Source of the DNA: an uncultured Mailhella sp.
GTDB taxonomy: Bacteria; Desulfobacterota; Desulfovibrionia; Desulfovibrionales; Desulfovibrionaceae
Assembly: GCF_963931295.1 (NCBI RefSeq)
Contig: NZ_OZ007001.1
Span: forward strand, 620,001-684,000
Direction of reading: 5' to 3'
Length of the DNA: 64,000 bases
Of this stretch, positions 55,325 through 64,000 are shown piece after piece; position 1 is the stretch's first letter; each line of letters opens with the position of its first letter. The translations under genes were made by a program, and so were the position numbers. The notes beneath the pieces were generated by a model. The model ran no database searches. It was not told the origin of the DNA and worked only from the letters and a program-made list of their open reading frames with translations.

Positions 55325-56230
55325 ATGAAACAGCTTCCCTATCCCGTTATCACCACCACCGACCTTCCCGGCTTCAAGCTCCACTCCAAGGGCAAGGTCC
55401 GCGACATCTACGATATCGACGAAAACACCCTTCTGCTCGTCACCACCGACCGCATGTCCGCCTTCGACGTCATCCTCGGCGAACCCATTCCGTGGAAGGG
55501 CGTCATTCTGAACCAGCTCACCCTCTTCTGGATGAACAAGTTCGCCCACCTCATTCCCAACCACATCATCGAATCCGACGTGGACAAGTATCCGGCTTCG
55601 CTCCAGCCCTACCGCGATCAGCTCGTCGGCCGCTCCGTGCTCGCCAAGAAGGCACAGCCCCTCAAGGCCGAATGCATCGTGCGCGGCTACATCGCCGGTT
55701 CCGGCTGGAAGTCCTACAAGAAGGACGGCACCCTCTGCGGCGTGCATCTGCCCGCCGGCCTGAAGGAATCCGACAAGCTGCCCGAAATCATGTTCACCCC
55801 CTCCACCAAGGGCGAAATGGGCACCCACGACGAAAACATCAGCCTCGAAAAGATGCGTGAAATCGTCGGCAAGGACCTCGCCGACAAGGCCGCCGAAACC
55901 TCCCTCGCCATCTACCGCGAAGCCTCGGAATACGCCGCCAGCCGCGGCATCATCATTGCCGACACCAAGTTTGAATTCGGCATCGTGGACGGTCAGCTCA
56001 CCCTCATCGACGAAGTGCTCACCCCCGATTCCTCCCGCTTCTGGCCCGCCGACAGCTACGAACCCGGCCACAGCCAGCCCAGCTTCGACAAGCAGTACCT
56101 GCGCGACTGGCTCGAAACCCAGGTGTGGGACAAGACGCCTCCGGCTCCCGCCCTCACCCCCACCGTGCGCGACACCACCGCGGAAAAATATCAGGAAGCC
56201 TTCCGCCTCATCACCGGCCGCTCCCTGTAA
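55325..56230 (+). CDS. purC: Phosphoribosylaminoimidazole-succinocarboxamide synthase
   Basis: A 301-residue SAICAR synthetase of purine synthesis. Motifs: KGKVRDIYDIDENTLLLVTTDRMSAFDVI, the EPIPWKGVILNQLTLFW segment, VRGYIAGSGWKSYKKDGTLCG, and GIVDGQLTLIDEVLTPDSSRFW. The length is that of the longer (yeast-like) class. Between hisD and fabI, with short gaps (40 and 38 bases), so one operon is likely. Confidence 0.95.
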   Translation: MKQLPYPVITTTDLPGFKLHSKGKVRDIYDIDENTLLLVTTDRMSAFDVILGEPIPWKGVILNQLTLFWMNKFAHLIPNHIIESDVDKYPASLQPYRDQLVGRSVLAKKAQPLKAECIVRGYIAGSGWKSYKKDGTLCGVHLPAGLKESDKLPEIMFTPSTKGEMGTHDENISLEKMREIVGKDLADKAAETSLAIYREASEYAASRGIIIADTKFEFGIVDGQLTLIDEVLTPDSSRFWPADSYEPGHSQPSFDKQYLRDWLETQVWDKTPPAPALTPTVRDTTAEKYQEAFRLITGRSL

Positions 56231-56268
56231 CCTCCCCAGGCAACCATCAGAAAAGGAGAGGAATACCT

Positions 56269-57033
56269 ATGATTCTTGAAGGAAAAAAAGCCGTCATCTT
56301 CGGCGTGGCCAATAAGCACAGCATCGCCTACGGCATCTCTTCCGCCTTCCGCCGCGAAGGCGCTTCCCTGGCGTTCAGCTACCTCAACGACGCCCTCAAA
56401 AAACGCGTCGAACCCATTTCCGAAGAACTTTCCGGCGACTTCACCTTCCCCTGCGACGTCTCCAGCGACGAAGACATCGCCCGCTCCGCCGAACTCGTGA
56501 AGGAAAAGTGGGGCAAGGTGGACGTGCTCGTCCATTCCGTGGCCTTCGCTTCCAAGGACGACCTCAAGGGCCGCTACCTCGATACCTCCCGCGACGGCTT
56601 CAAGCTCGCCCTCGACGTGTCCGCCTACTCCCTCGTGGCCCTCTGCAAGGCCTTTGAACCCCTGCTCAACCCCGGCGCCTCCGTCATCTGCATGACCTAC
56701 TACGGCTCCGAAAAAATGATCCCCAACTACAACGTGATGGGCGTCGCCAAGGCCGCCCTTGAAGCCTCCGTGCGCTACCTCGCCACCGACTTCGGACCCG
56801 TCAACGTCCGCGTCAACGCCATCAGCGCCGGCCCCATCCGTACCCTCGCGTCCTCCGGCATCTCCGACTTCCACCAGATCGGCGCCATGTTCGAAAAACG
56901 CGCCCCCCTCCACCGCCTCGTCACCATCGACGAAGTCGGCAACGCCGCCGCCTTCCTCGCCTCCGACCTCGCCTCCGGCGTCACCGGCGAAATCCTCTAC
57001 GTCGACAACGGCTTCCAGAGCACCGCTCTGTAA
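56269..57033 (+). CDS. fabI: Enoyl-[acyl-carrier-protein] reductase (NADH)
   Basis: A 254-residue short-chain dehydrogenase of the FabI group. Cofactor motif GVANKHSIAYGI at residue 12, VHSVAF, the catalytic Y-x6-K (YNVMGVAKAALE; Tyr near residue 155, Lys near 162), and the FabI-type TYYGSEKMIPNY. It carries out the last step of each fatty-acid elongation cycle. AAAGGAG lies upstream of the ATG. A twin terminator element follows. Confidence 0.93.
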   Translation: MILEGKKAVIFGVANKHSIAYGISSAFRREGASLAFSYLNDALKKRVEPISEELSGDFTFPCDVSSDEDIARSAELVKEKWGKVDVLVHSVAFASKDDLKGRYLDTSRDGFKLALDVSAYSLVALCKAFEPLLNPGASVICMTYYGSEKMIPNYNVMGVAKAALEASVRYLATDFGPVNVRVNAISAGPIRTLASSGISDFHQIGAMFEKRAPLHRLVTIDEVGNAAAFLASDLASGVTGEILYVDNGFQSTAL

Positions 57034-57165
57034 GAGAGAAAAGGCAGAAAGGCAGAAAAGACAAGAAAGACAGGAAAGGCATCGGGGGAGATAATCTCCC
57101 CCGAACCCCCATAATTTGCGGGACGAACCCTCTCGGGTCCGTCCCGCAGCTTTTTGGGTGTACGG
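57034..57165 (+). repeat. Twin-hairpin 3'-end element behind fabI (copy 1)
   Basis: Purine-rich tract, palindrome TCGGGGGAGATAATCTCCCC at 57082-57104, then a second hairpin at 57118-57147 (GCGGGACG-a-ACCC/GGGT-c-CGTCCCGC), then AGC and TTTTT. Almost identical to 62230-62349 behind gatA; only the second loop (TCTC versus TCGC) and small tract changes differ. It looks like an intrinsic terminator. The next 180 bases have no gene. Confidence 0.85.
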
Positions 57166-57344
57166 AAGCGATTTCCCACGCCTTCACGTCTTTTCACTTC
57201 CCCTCAGGCACAGGTTCCCTCCCTTCTGCTCAAAACTTCTCCTCAGATCAACAACGACCTTCTCTCTCGAAAGTTCCCTCCCGTCCGTCAGCGGGTCTCT
57301 CCGTCCCTCCCCTGCTCAAATTTTCCCTCTGTCTGCGTCCCCAC

Positions 57345-58135
57345 GCCCAGTTTGCGCAAGACATGCTGTACGGTCTGCGGGACTTGTACGACGGACATTG
57401 AGTTTAACGCCGGAAGTGAATTCCGGCTGCTTATGCCCGTCGGCCGGGCTCCTGATGTCGCCCGGGGCCCCCAAAACGTTGAGAGAACACTTTCCGGTCT
57501 ACATTGACCACCCTTAATGTTCCCCCCCCAAAAAAAACATCTGGAAATCTCTTCCTTACTCACGACTGTCCGGCGCAGGCCGGACAGGAGTCGGCCACCG
57601 CAGGTGGGCGCAGCAGCGCACACCTGCACTGCGTCCGCGGCCCGAACAACGCCTGCCAAGCTCCCCGGAATCCGCAGTTCCCGCCTTTCCAAACTTCCGC
57701 GCCCTTGCCTTCCCGTTCACCCTGTCCTGCCGAACCGGCGAAGCCGGAAGGCAGAAACAGGGGGGCGCGGGGGGAATTATTTCTGACCTTGCAGTGTCCC
57801 GAAGAGTACGCAGGCTCGTTTGTGCAAGACACGCTGTACGGGCTGCGGGACTTGTACGACGGGCATTGCGTTTAACGGCGGGAGTGAATCCCGCCTGCTT
57901 ATGCCCGTCGGCCGGGCTCCTGATGTCGCCCGGGGCCCCAGAGCGTTGAGAGAACGCCTTCCGGCCTTCACTCTCCCCCTCGCCCTTTGCTCCGCGCATA
58001 GTCTTCCCGTTCACCCTGTCCTGCCGAACCGGCGAAGCCGGAAGGCAGAAACAGGGGGGCGCGGGGGGAATTATTTCCCCCGCATGCCTTTCCTGCCTTT
58101 CCTGCCTTTCTGTCTTTTCTGCCTTTCCGTGGGCT
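57345..58135 (-). repeat. Composite repeat, M3-M2-M1-M3-M1 (copy E)
   Basis: Plus-strand order: M3 (hairpin 57391-57440, inner stem GCCGGAA/TTCCGGC), M2 (57566-57587 and 57601-57626), M1 without palindrome end, linker TTCTGACCTTGCAG, second M3 (57859-57908, inner stem GGCGGGA/TCCCGCC), and a final M1 with palindrome and pyrimidine tract. The two M3 inner stems differ on both arms in a compensated way. Plus-strand genes lie on both sides. Confidence 0.88.
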
Positions 58136-58202
58136 CTTCCGCCTGGGGGGAGATTAGGGTAGAGTTGGGGGAAGGGCAGGAAGTTCAGCAAGGAGGTTGG
58201 TC

Positions 58203-58301
58203 ATGGACTGGATGGACAGTTTAGGCACGGTTCTGATTATTGTGCTGGCGCTTTTGGCGGCCATGGCGATACGCCGGGGCGGGGGCACGACGTCGTGCTG
58301 A
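58203..58301 (+). CDS. 32-residue single-helix membrane protein
   Basis: MDWMDSLG, a hydrophobic helix (TVLIIVLALLAAMAI), then RRGGGTTSC. AAGGAGG lies six bases before the ATG, an excellent ribosome site, and the codon use is natural. It lies between repeat copy E and the LpoA-like gene, on the same strand as both flanking genes. No function or family is recognised. It may be a small envelope or stress protein, as many such short membrane peptides are. Confidence 0.7.
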   Translation: MDWMDSLGTVLIIVLALLAAMAIRRGGGTTSC

Positions 58302-58603
58302 TTCCGGGTTGATCCGCTGAGCATGCGTGACATGCGAAAGAACGACACGGAAGGAACGAAAAAAGACGAAGGTGGCAAGGAGAGCGGGCAAAAGCGCTGA
58401 CTGCGCACTTGCTCTCACATGCAAGCTGATTTATGCTCAAGGCTCCGGGCGTTATGACGTTCGGAGTCTTGTTTTTCCGGATCGGCACCTTTCCGCTGTC
58501 GCGGCGGAACGGGGGGCGGGGTGCGTCTTTCGTTTTTGCGTTGCGGCTCGCCGTTCCGGCAATCCGGTGGGCCCGTTTGCCCAGACGAACAAAGGATACC
58601 GCC
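58302..58603. other. Spacer after the small membrane protein gene
   Basis: Contains a possible 25-residue, very charged frame at 58323-58400 (starting MRDMRKNDTEG), without a clear ribosome site. The rest probably holds the promoter of the LpoA-like gene. Nothing else is recognised. Confidence 0.4.
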
Positions 58604-60331
58604 ATGAAAGCCCGTTTTCGACTTTTCCTTCTTCTTTCCGTGTGTCTTGCCATGCTTGTATCCGGCTGTTCGCTGCTGGAAAAGCAGCGTCTGCCGTTCC
58701 AGAGGCAGGACGAAGTCACGATGTGGGTCAACAGCATTGCCGGGCTCCCAGGCGTGGAACAGGGGCGGCGCGCCGAAATCGTCTGGAAGAATCCTTCGTC
58801 CTCTCAGGCGCTGAAGATTCGCGCGCTTTCCATTGCCGCGAGTCGTCCGGGCAGGCAGGGGTATCCCGCCAGGAAGGAACTCGCCTCGCTCTACGCCGCC
58901 GCCACGGCCGATCAGCGCTCCACCTGGGAAACCATGTACTGGCACGACCTCGACGCCATGGACAGCGATTCCCTCAGAAAGCTCGCCTCGTCCGTGTCTG
59001 CCGATCAGGAAAAGAGCTTCCCCTGGAACCTCGTCATGCTCAAGGCCGCGCGTCGCGGTCTGGTTTCCGATCCTTCGGCCGTGCTCTCGCGGCTGTCCAA
59101 TCCCATGCTCTACGCCTCTCCCTCCATGCTCGGACTCGGACAGGTTCCTGAAGTGAGTCAGAGCGGCCCGGTGAGCGTGGCGCTCGTCATTCCTCAGACG
59201 GGTTCCGCCTCGGCCCTCGGCCGTCAGGTGGCCGCAGGCGCGCAGGCCGCCGTGGACGATCTGCGCCTCTCCGGCAAAAACGTGGATCTGCGCATCATCG
59301 ACACCGGCCTCACCGGATGGCAGCAGGCCGTGCAGTCGCTGCCGCCTCAGTTCGTCATGGTGGGCGGCCCGCTCATTCCCGGCCGCTACAAGGCCGTCAA
59401 GGCCGCCGCTTCCGGCCGCGCCCTCTTCTCCTTCACGGCGTCGCTGCCTTCCGGCGACGAAGGCGTGCATGCCTGGCGCTTCTTCGCCAGCCCTGAAGAT
59501 CAGATCAAGGCCCTGCTCGACGGCGCGTCCTCGCTCGGCATCACCTCGTTCGGGGTGTTCAGTCCCGGCGATTCCTACAGCAAGCGCATGGGCGGCCTGT
59601 TCATGCAGGAAGCCGCCGCCCGCGGCTACTCCGTGACATCCGGCTCCTACACCGCCGGAAAAATGAACGCCTGGCCCAAGGAAGCCGGCGCCTTCGTGAA
59701 AACGCAGGTGGGCTCGCAGCGCGGCAGCATTCCCGTGGCCACCGCCGACTTTCAGGCCATCTTCCTGCCCGACAGCTGGAAGAACATGGACATGCTCGTC
59801 TCCAGCCTGCACTACAGCGGCGCGCAGAACCGGCTCATGATGGGAACCTCTATCTGGGAACAGAGCCTCGGCCCCACCAGCCGCAACAACGCCGCCACCT
59901 TCGCCCTCACCATCTTCCCCGGCGTGTGGAACGACAGACTTTCCGGCCCCGGCGTGAGCGCCTTCCGCAACGCCATGGCCGCCAAAAATCAGCGTACCGA
60001 CGACTGGTCCGCCCTGGGCTTCGACTTCGTGCGCTTCGCCGCGGCTCTCAATCTGCAGCCCGGCTGGACCCCCGCTCAGCTCAACCGCGCCCTGGCCTCC
60101 GCGCCTTCCCTGGACTGGGCTTCCGCGCCCATGCGCTGGGACGCCTCGGGCAAGGCAAGTCGTCAGCTTTTCCTGTTCCAGCCTGCGTCCACCGGACACA
60201 TTCCGGCCGACATGCAGACGATCAGAGACCGCCTCGCTTCCGGCGACCTCTCCGTTTCCGAACCCGCCGCGCCTGCCGCTCCTCAGCGGCCCGTGAGCTT
60301 CGATCAGCTCGTGGACTCCCTCAGCAAGTAA
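58604..60331 (+). CDS. Penicillin-binding protein activator-like lipoprotein (LpoA/LppC type)
   Basis: A 575-residue exported lipoprotein (signal LLSVCLAMLVSGC). The N-terminal 180 residues are helical, TPR-like. The C-terminal part is a periplasmic-binding-protein fold typical of LpoA (VALVIPQTGSASALGRQVAAGAQAAVDDL; FFASPEDQIKALLDGASSLGITSFGVFSPGD). Such proteins stimulate bifunctional peptidoglycan synthases from the outer membrane. AAAGGA precedes the ATG. It is followed by gatC-gatA after 134 bases. The similar ABC-type amino-acid-binding proteins are the main alternative. Confidence 0.8.
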   Translation: MKARFRLFLLLSVCLAMLVSGCSLLEKQRLPFQRQDEVTMWVNSIAGLPGVEQGRRAEIVWKNPSSSQALKIRALSIAASRPGRQGYPARKELASLYAAATADQRSTWETMYWHDLDAMDSDSLRKLASSVSADQEKSFPWNLVMLKAARRGLVSDPSAVLSRLSNPMLYASPSMLGLGQVPEVSQSGPVSVALVIPQTGSASALGRQVAAGAQAAVDDLRLSGKNVDLRIIDTGLTGWQQAVQSLPPQFVMVGGPLIPGRYKAVKAAASGRALFSFTASLPSGDEGVHAWRFFASPEDQIKALLDGASSLGITSFGVFSPGDSYSKRMGGLFMQEAAARGYSVTSGSYTAGKMNAWPKEAGAFVKTQVGSQRGSIPVATADFQAIFLPDSWKNMDMLVSSLHYSGAQNRLMMGTSIWEQSLGPTSRNNAATFALTIFPGVWNDRLSGPGVSAFRNAMAAKNQRTDDWSALGFDFVRFAAALNLQPGWTPAQLNRALASAPSLDWASAPMRWDASGKASRQLFLFQPASTGHIPADMQTIRDRLASGDLSVSEPAAPAAPQRPVSFDQLVDSLSK

Positions 60332-60465
60332 CCGCGTTCCGCGCAACGCCCACAGCGCTGCGCGGAACTTCCCCGCGCGAAACACTCAGCGCCCCCGACG
60401 CCGAGATCAACGCGCCAGTTTCGACAGAACACGTCCAACCCACCCTGTAAAAGAGAAAAAACCGC

Positions 60466-60759
60466 ATGTCTCTCGACAAAAACGACTTTCTGCACCTGTG
60501 CCGCCTCTCCCGGCTGGCCCCGGATCCCGCCGCGCAGGAGGAAATGGCGCAGCAGTGCTCCAGCATTCTTGCCTACATGGACAAACTTTCCGAACTCGAC
60601 ACCACCGGCGTGGAACCTTTGTATTCGCCCGTGATTCATGAATGCGCCTTCCGCGACGACGTTGCCGTGCGCCGCTGCGACCGCGCCGACATCCTCGCCG
60701 GAGCCCCCGCCACCGACGGCGCGTTCTTCATTGTTCCCCGTATCGTGGAGGGAAAATAA
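60466..60759 (+). CDS. gatC: Glutamyl/aspartyl-tRNA amidotransferase subunit C
   Basis: A 97-residue protein with the GatC pattern: LCRLSRLAPDPAAQEEMAQQCSSILAYMDKLSELDTTGVEPLYSPV, then a segment with RDDVA. It helps GatA and GatB fold and convert mischarged Glu-tRNA(Gln)/Asp-tRNA(Asn). Its stop is directly followed by the gatA start. Confidence 0.93.
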   Translation: MSLDKNDFLHLCRLSRLAPDPAAQEEMAQQCSSILAYMDKLSELDTTGVEPLYSPVIHECAFRDDVAVRRCDRADILAGAPATDGAFFIVPRIVEGK

Positions 60760-62229
60760 ATGGCCGAACTGTTTGAACTTTCCCTCTGCGAGGCCCGCGA
60801 CGCCGTGCGCCGCGGCGAAACCAGCGCGGAAGAACTCACCGCCGCCTGCCTCAAGCGCATCAACGAAACCGAACCCAGAATCAACGCCCTGCTCGCCCGT
60901 CGCGACGAAGAGGCACTGGAACAGGCCCGCGACATGGACAGAAATCGCCCGGCCGACCTCTCCGACAAGCCCCTCTGGGGCGTGCCCATGACCGTGAAGG
61001 ACGCCATTACCCTCAAAGGCCTCCCCACCACCGCCGCCTCAAAAATTCTGGAAGGATTCCTCTCCCCCTACGACGCCCTCGTGGTCGAGCGCCTGAAACA
61101 GGCCGGAGCCGTCATTCTCGGCAAGAACAACATGGATGAATTCGCCATGGGTTCCACCACCGAACACTCCGCCTACAAGACCACCGCCAACCCCTGGGAC
61201 GTTGCCTGCGTGCCCGGCGGCTCCAGCGGCGGTTCCGCCGCCAGCGTGTCCGCCTGCCAGTGCTTCGCCTCCCTGGGCTCGGATACCGGCGGCTCCATCC
61301 GTCAGCCCGCCTCCCTGTGCGGCTGCGTCGGCATCAAGCCCACCTACGGACGCGTGTCCCGCTACGGCCTGCTCGCCTACGCCTCCTCCTTCGATCAGGT
61401 GGGCCCGCTCGCCCGCACCGTGGAAGACGCCGCCGCCGTGCTCCAGGTCATTGCCGGTCACGACGAACGCGACAGCACTTCCTCCCCCGTGCCCGTGCCC
61501 GACTACCACGCCGCCATGACCAGCCAGAACGACCTCTCCGGCCTCACTCTCGGCATGCCGCGCGAATTCTTCGGACACAAGGGCCTCGACGAAGGCGTGG
61601 CCGCCGCCTGCAACAAGGCCGTGGAAACCGCCAAAGAACTCGGCGCCAAGGTAGTGGAAGTCTCTCTGCCCCACACGGAATACTCCATTGCCAGCTACTA
61701 CATCCTCGCCGCCGCCGAAGCCAGCTCCAACCTCGCCCGCTACGACGGCGTGCGCTACGGACACCGCACCGCCAACCCCAAAAACCTCGAAGACATGTAC
61801 ACGAGCTCCCGCACCGAAGGCTTCGGCCCCGAAGTGCAGCGCCGTATCCTGCTCGGCTCCTACGTGCTCTCCGCCGGCTACTACGACGCCTACTACCGCA
61901 AGGCCGCTCAGGTGCGCCGCCTCATCCGGCAGGACTACCTCGACGCCCTCAACGCCTGCGACATGCTCCTCGCCCCCGTCTCCCCCGTCCCCGCCTGGCA
62001 GATGGGACACATGTCCGACGACCCGCTCCAGATGTACTTCATGGACATCTTTACCCTGTCCCTCAACCTCGCCGGCCTCCCCGGCCTCTCCATCCCCGTC
62101 GGTAAAAGCGGACACCTCCCCGTCGGCATCCAGCTCATGGGCCGCGCCTTCGACGAAGGCCGACTCTTCCTCGCCGGCGACAAGCTCACCCGCGCCCTCG
62201 GCACCCATAACCAGCACGCCCCGATGTAG
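60760..62229 (+). CDS. gatA: Glutamyl/aspartyl-tRNA amidotransferase subunit A
   Basis: A 489-residue amidase-signature enzyme. The catalytic Ser-cisSer-Lys triad is visible as Lys in VKDAITLKG near residue 77, Ser in [12 protein letters not shown] and Ser in [10 protein letters not shown]. It releases ammonia from glutamine for tRNA amidation with GatB, which is not in the window. Followed by the twin-hairpin element. Confidence 0.95.
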   Translation: MAELFELSLCEARDAVRRGETSAEELTAACLKRINETEPRINALLARRDEEALEQARDMDRNRPADLSDKPLWGVPMTVKDAITLKGLPTTAASKILEGFLSPYDALVVERLKQAGAVILGKNNMDEFAMGSTTEHSAYKTTANPWDVACVPGGSSGGSAASVSACQCFASLGSDTGGSIRQPASLCGCVGIKPTYGRVSRYGLLAYASSFDQVGPLARTVEDAAAVLQVIAGHDERDSTSSPVPVPDYHAAMTSQNDLSGLTLGMPREFFGHKGLDEGVAAACNKAVETAKELGAKVVEVSLPHTEYSIASYYILAAAEASSNLARYDGVRYGHRTANPKNLEDMYTSSRTEGFGPEVQRRILLGSYVLSAGYYDAYYRKAAQVRRLIRQDYLDALNACDMLLAPVSPVPAWQMGHMSDDPLQMYFMDIFTLSLNLAGLPGLSIPVGKSGHLPVGIQLMGRAFDEGRLFLAGDKLTRALGTHNQHAPM

Positions 62230-62349
62230 AGAAAGGCAGGAAAGGCAGAAAAGACAAGAAAGGCATCGGGGGAGATAATCTCCCCCGAACCCCCATAATT
62301 TGCGGGACGAACCCTCGCGGGTCCGTCCCGCAGCATTTTTGGGTGTACG
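62230..62349 (+). repeat. Twin-hairpin 3'-end element behind gatA (copy 2)
   Basis: Palindrome at 62266-62288, second hairpin at 62302-62331 (GCGGGACG-a-ACCC/GGGT-c-CGTCCCGC), then AGCA and TTTTT. It begins right after the gatA stop. See copy 1 at 57034. The next 295 bases show nothing. Confidence 0.85.
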
Positions 62350-62644
62350 TCGAAGCTTCCCCCGTCTTTTTTCCTGTTTTTTTGCCTTCCTTCTGCTCCG
62401 TTCCTCTTTCTGTCCGCGCACCTCTCAGCATTGCCACACGCGCCAGTTTTCCCGCTTTCAACATTTGAAAAGCACTTCCTTCGACACGTTCGCTTCGAAA
62501 CCAGCCATCGGAAACGAACGCCGCAACACATACCCCGATAAATGCCGACGCATTTTCGCCAGGCGTGCGGCTCCTCTATGCGGCGGAAAAGCTTACATCG
62601 TTCCAAAGTCGTTTTCTCCCAAAACTTCGCATCCCCTCTCCCCA

Positions 62645-62955
62645 AAATATCTGGAAATCCTTTCCTTTGATACGCCTGTCCGGCGCAGGCCGGACAGGAG
62701 TCGGCACCGCAGGTGGGTCCGTGAGGACACACCTGCACTGAGTCCGCAGACCGAACAGCGCCCGCCAAGCTCCCCGGCCTCCGCAGCCCTGTCTTTCCAA
62801 CCTTCCGCCCTTTTTCGACAACGCGTCCTGCATCCGTACTCCCGCCCTGCCGAACCGGCGAAACCGGGAGGCAGAAACAGGGGGGGGGGCGGGGGGAATT
62901 ATTTCCCCCGCATGCCTTTCCTGTCTTCTCTGCCTTTTCCGCCTTTCCAGAGCGG
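62645..62955 (-). repeat. Composite repeat, M2-M1 (copy F)
   Basis: Plus-strand order: CTGGAAATCC, M2 stem CTGTCCGGC/GCCGGACAG at 62676-62697, second stem CAGGTG-g-GTCC/GGAC-a-CACCTG at 62710-62735, then M1 ending in a run of ten or more G, palindrome and pyrimidine tract. No gene is encoded; plus-strand genes lie on both sides. The 170 bases after it are leader of the aminotransferase gene. Confidence 0.82.
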
Positions 62956-63128
62956 GGGCAGGGAAAGGGCCTTGACAGGGCGTGGGGTTTCCACGAAAAC
63001 GCTTGTTATGTTTCAGGTACGGACGGAGGGATTCGTCCGGCGAGTTCTCCCGGGAGGGAGGGGGCGGGGAAGGCAACCACAAGCGGAAAAGCGTCTTCTC
63101 CGTTCATGAGTTTTGCTTTCCGCGCATG

Positions 63129-64000
63129 ATATGAACAGCTTCAAGCCCTATGCGGCCATGCCTTTTTATCCCGGCCCTGTTTCCGTTCATCCCGATGTTG
63201 CCCGCGCGCTTTCCCGCGACTATGCTCCGCCGCGCATAGGCACGGAATATCTTGAACTTTACAAGTCGGTACGCGTGCGCCTTCAGAAAGTGCTCGGCAC
63301 GAAGGAAGACGTGCTCATGGGCACGGGCGAAGGCATGCTTGTGTTGTGGGGCGCGCTCAAGAGCTTGCTGAAGCCCGGCGACACGGTGCTTACGGTGGGC
63401 ACGGGCGTTTTCGGCGACGGCTTTGCCGACATGGCCGAAGTCATCGGCTGCAAGGCCGTGCGTATTTCCGAGCCCTACGACAAGACCATTTCCGCTTCCA
63501 CGCTGGAAAAGGTGAAGGACGCCGTCAAGGAGCATCATCCGGTGCTCATGACCGCCGTTCACTGCGAGACGCCTTCCGGCACGCTGAATCCGCTGGAAGA
63601 GCTCGGCCGTCTGAAAAAGGATCTCGGCGTTCCCTTCCTGGTGGTGGACACCGTGGCCAGCGCGGGCGGCGCGCCCGTACACGCCGACGCCTGGAACGCC
63701 GACTGCGTGCTCGGCGGCTCTCAGAAGTGTCTGGCCTGCCCGCCCGACATGAGCTTCATGAGCGTGAGCGAGGCTGCGTGGGAACGCGTGCGCGAGGTGA
63801 ACTACACCGGCTACGACGCCATTCGTCCTTTCGATCACGCCATCGAAGACCCCATGCGCTTCCCCTACACGCCCAACTGGTGGGGCGTGGCCGCGCTGGA
63901 TGCTTCGCTTTCCGCACTGGAAAAGGAAGGCCTCGAAAACGTGTTCGCCCGTCATGAAGCGGTGGCCCGTCAGTGCCGCGAAGGCGTACAGGCTCTCGGT
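63129..64000 (+). CDS. Class V aminotransferase (alanine-glyoxylate / serine-pyruvate type), cut by the window end
   Basis: 290 residues are visible and the frame is open at the right edge. N-terminal FYPGPVSVHPDVARALSRDY, the GTGEGMLVLWGAL segment, VDTVASAGGAPVHADAWNADCVLGGSQKCLACPP (PLP lysine in SQKCLACPP near residue 200). It should transfer an amino group between Ala or Ser and glyoxylate/pyruvate. No Shine-Dalgarno sequence is visible. A short frame, MSFAFRMI (63106-63132), ends across the start codon (ATGA), so translation may be coupled to it. The C-terminal third is missing from the window only. Confidence 0.85.

Overview
The window is GC-rich and densely coding and looks like a chromosome segment of a Desulfovibrionales bacterium, probably a gut-type Desulfovibrionaceae (Bilophila, Mailhella or Desulfovibrio relatives). 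This is inferred from gene content: pyruvate phosphate dikinase, a TRAP DctPQM transporter, a sigma-54-controlled aryl-sulfate sulfotransferase, an arsenic island with disulfide-handling proteins, and an srf cluster. No rRNA, tRNA, CRISPR array, integrase or transposase was recognised.

Layout. 1-8.4 kb, minus strand: lipoprotein, srfA, an extra triple-repeat secreted protein, srfB and the start of srfC. 9.7-13.6 kb, plus strand: arsR, arsP, redox protein, arsC, thioredoxin, CcdA-like. 13.9-20.6 kb: an AlaA-type aminotransferase (minus), then ppdK and hldE (plus). 20.7-26.4 kb: a fused membrane/spermidine-synthase-like gene and an aryl-sulfate sulfotransferase (minus), facing a sigma-54 activator (plus), with a well-formed -24/-12 promoter between them. 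26.9-31 kb: AEC permease and TRAP DctP-DctQ-DctM. 31-34.6 kb, minus: a 933-residue non-Sec protein with kinase-like motifs and an acidic partner. 35.5-39.8 kb: WYL regulator, XRE regulator and GGDEF protein among long gene-poor spacers. 40.7-45.6 kb, minus: MsbA-like ABC exporter, glmS, Skp-like lipoprotein. 45.9-49.5 kb: chorismate-mutase-like protein, two-part chromate transporter, LysR. 50-64 kb: DHH phosphoesterase and prenyl synthase (minus), then DUF2065-glmU, hisD, purC, fabI, a 32-residue membrane protein, an LpoA-like lipoprotein, gatC-gatA and a truncated class V aminotransferase.

The most unusual content is not protein-coding. Gene 3' ends and spacers carry at least three families of structured repeats. 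One is a composite element (modules M1, M2, M3) found at six places, including a tandem array of three units of about 293 bp; its stems change in a compensated way between copies, as expected if the folded RNA or single strand is selected. A second is a twin terminator behind fabI and gatA. A third is a 23-24 bp perfect hairpin with a TTTTGAAAA-type apex and a conserved one-sided tail at three places.

Two protein systems also merit attention: the expanded srf cluster, where an inserted secreted protein carries three copies of a domain resembling the C-terminus of SrfA, and the candidate secreted kinase with its acidic neighbour. Several spacers of 0.5-1.5 kb hold no recognisable gene and look C-rich on the plus strand. 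All product names come from reading motifs and gene order; no database search was possible.
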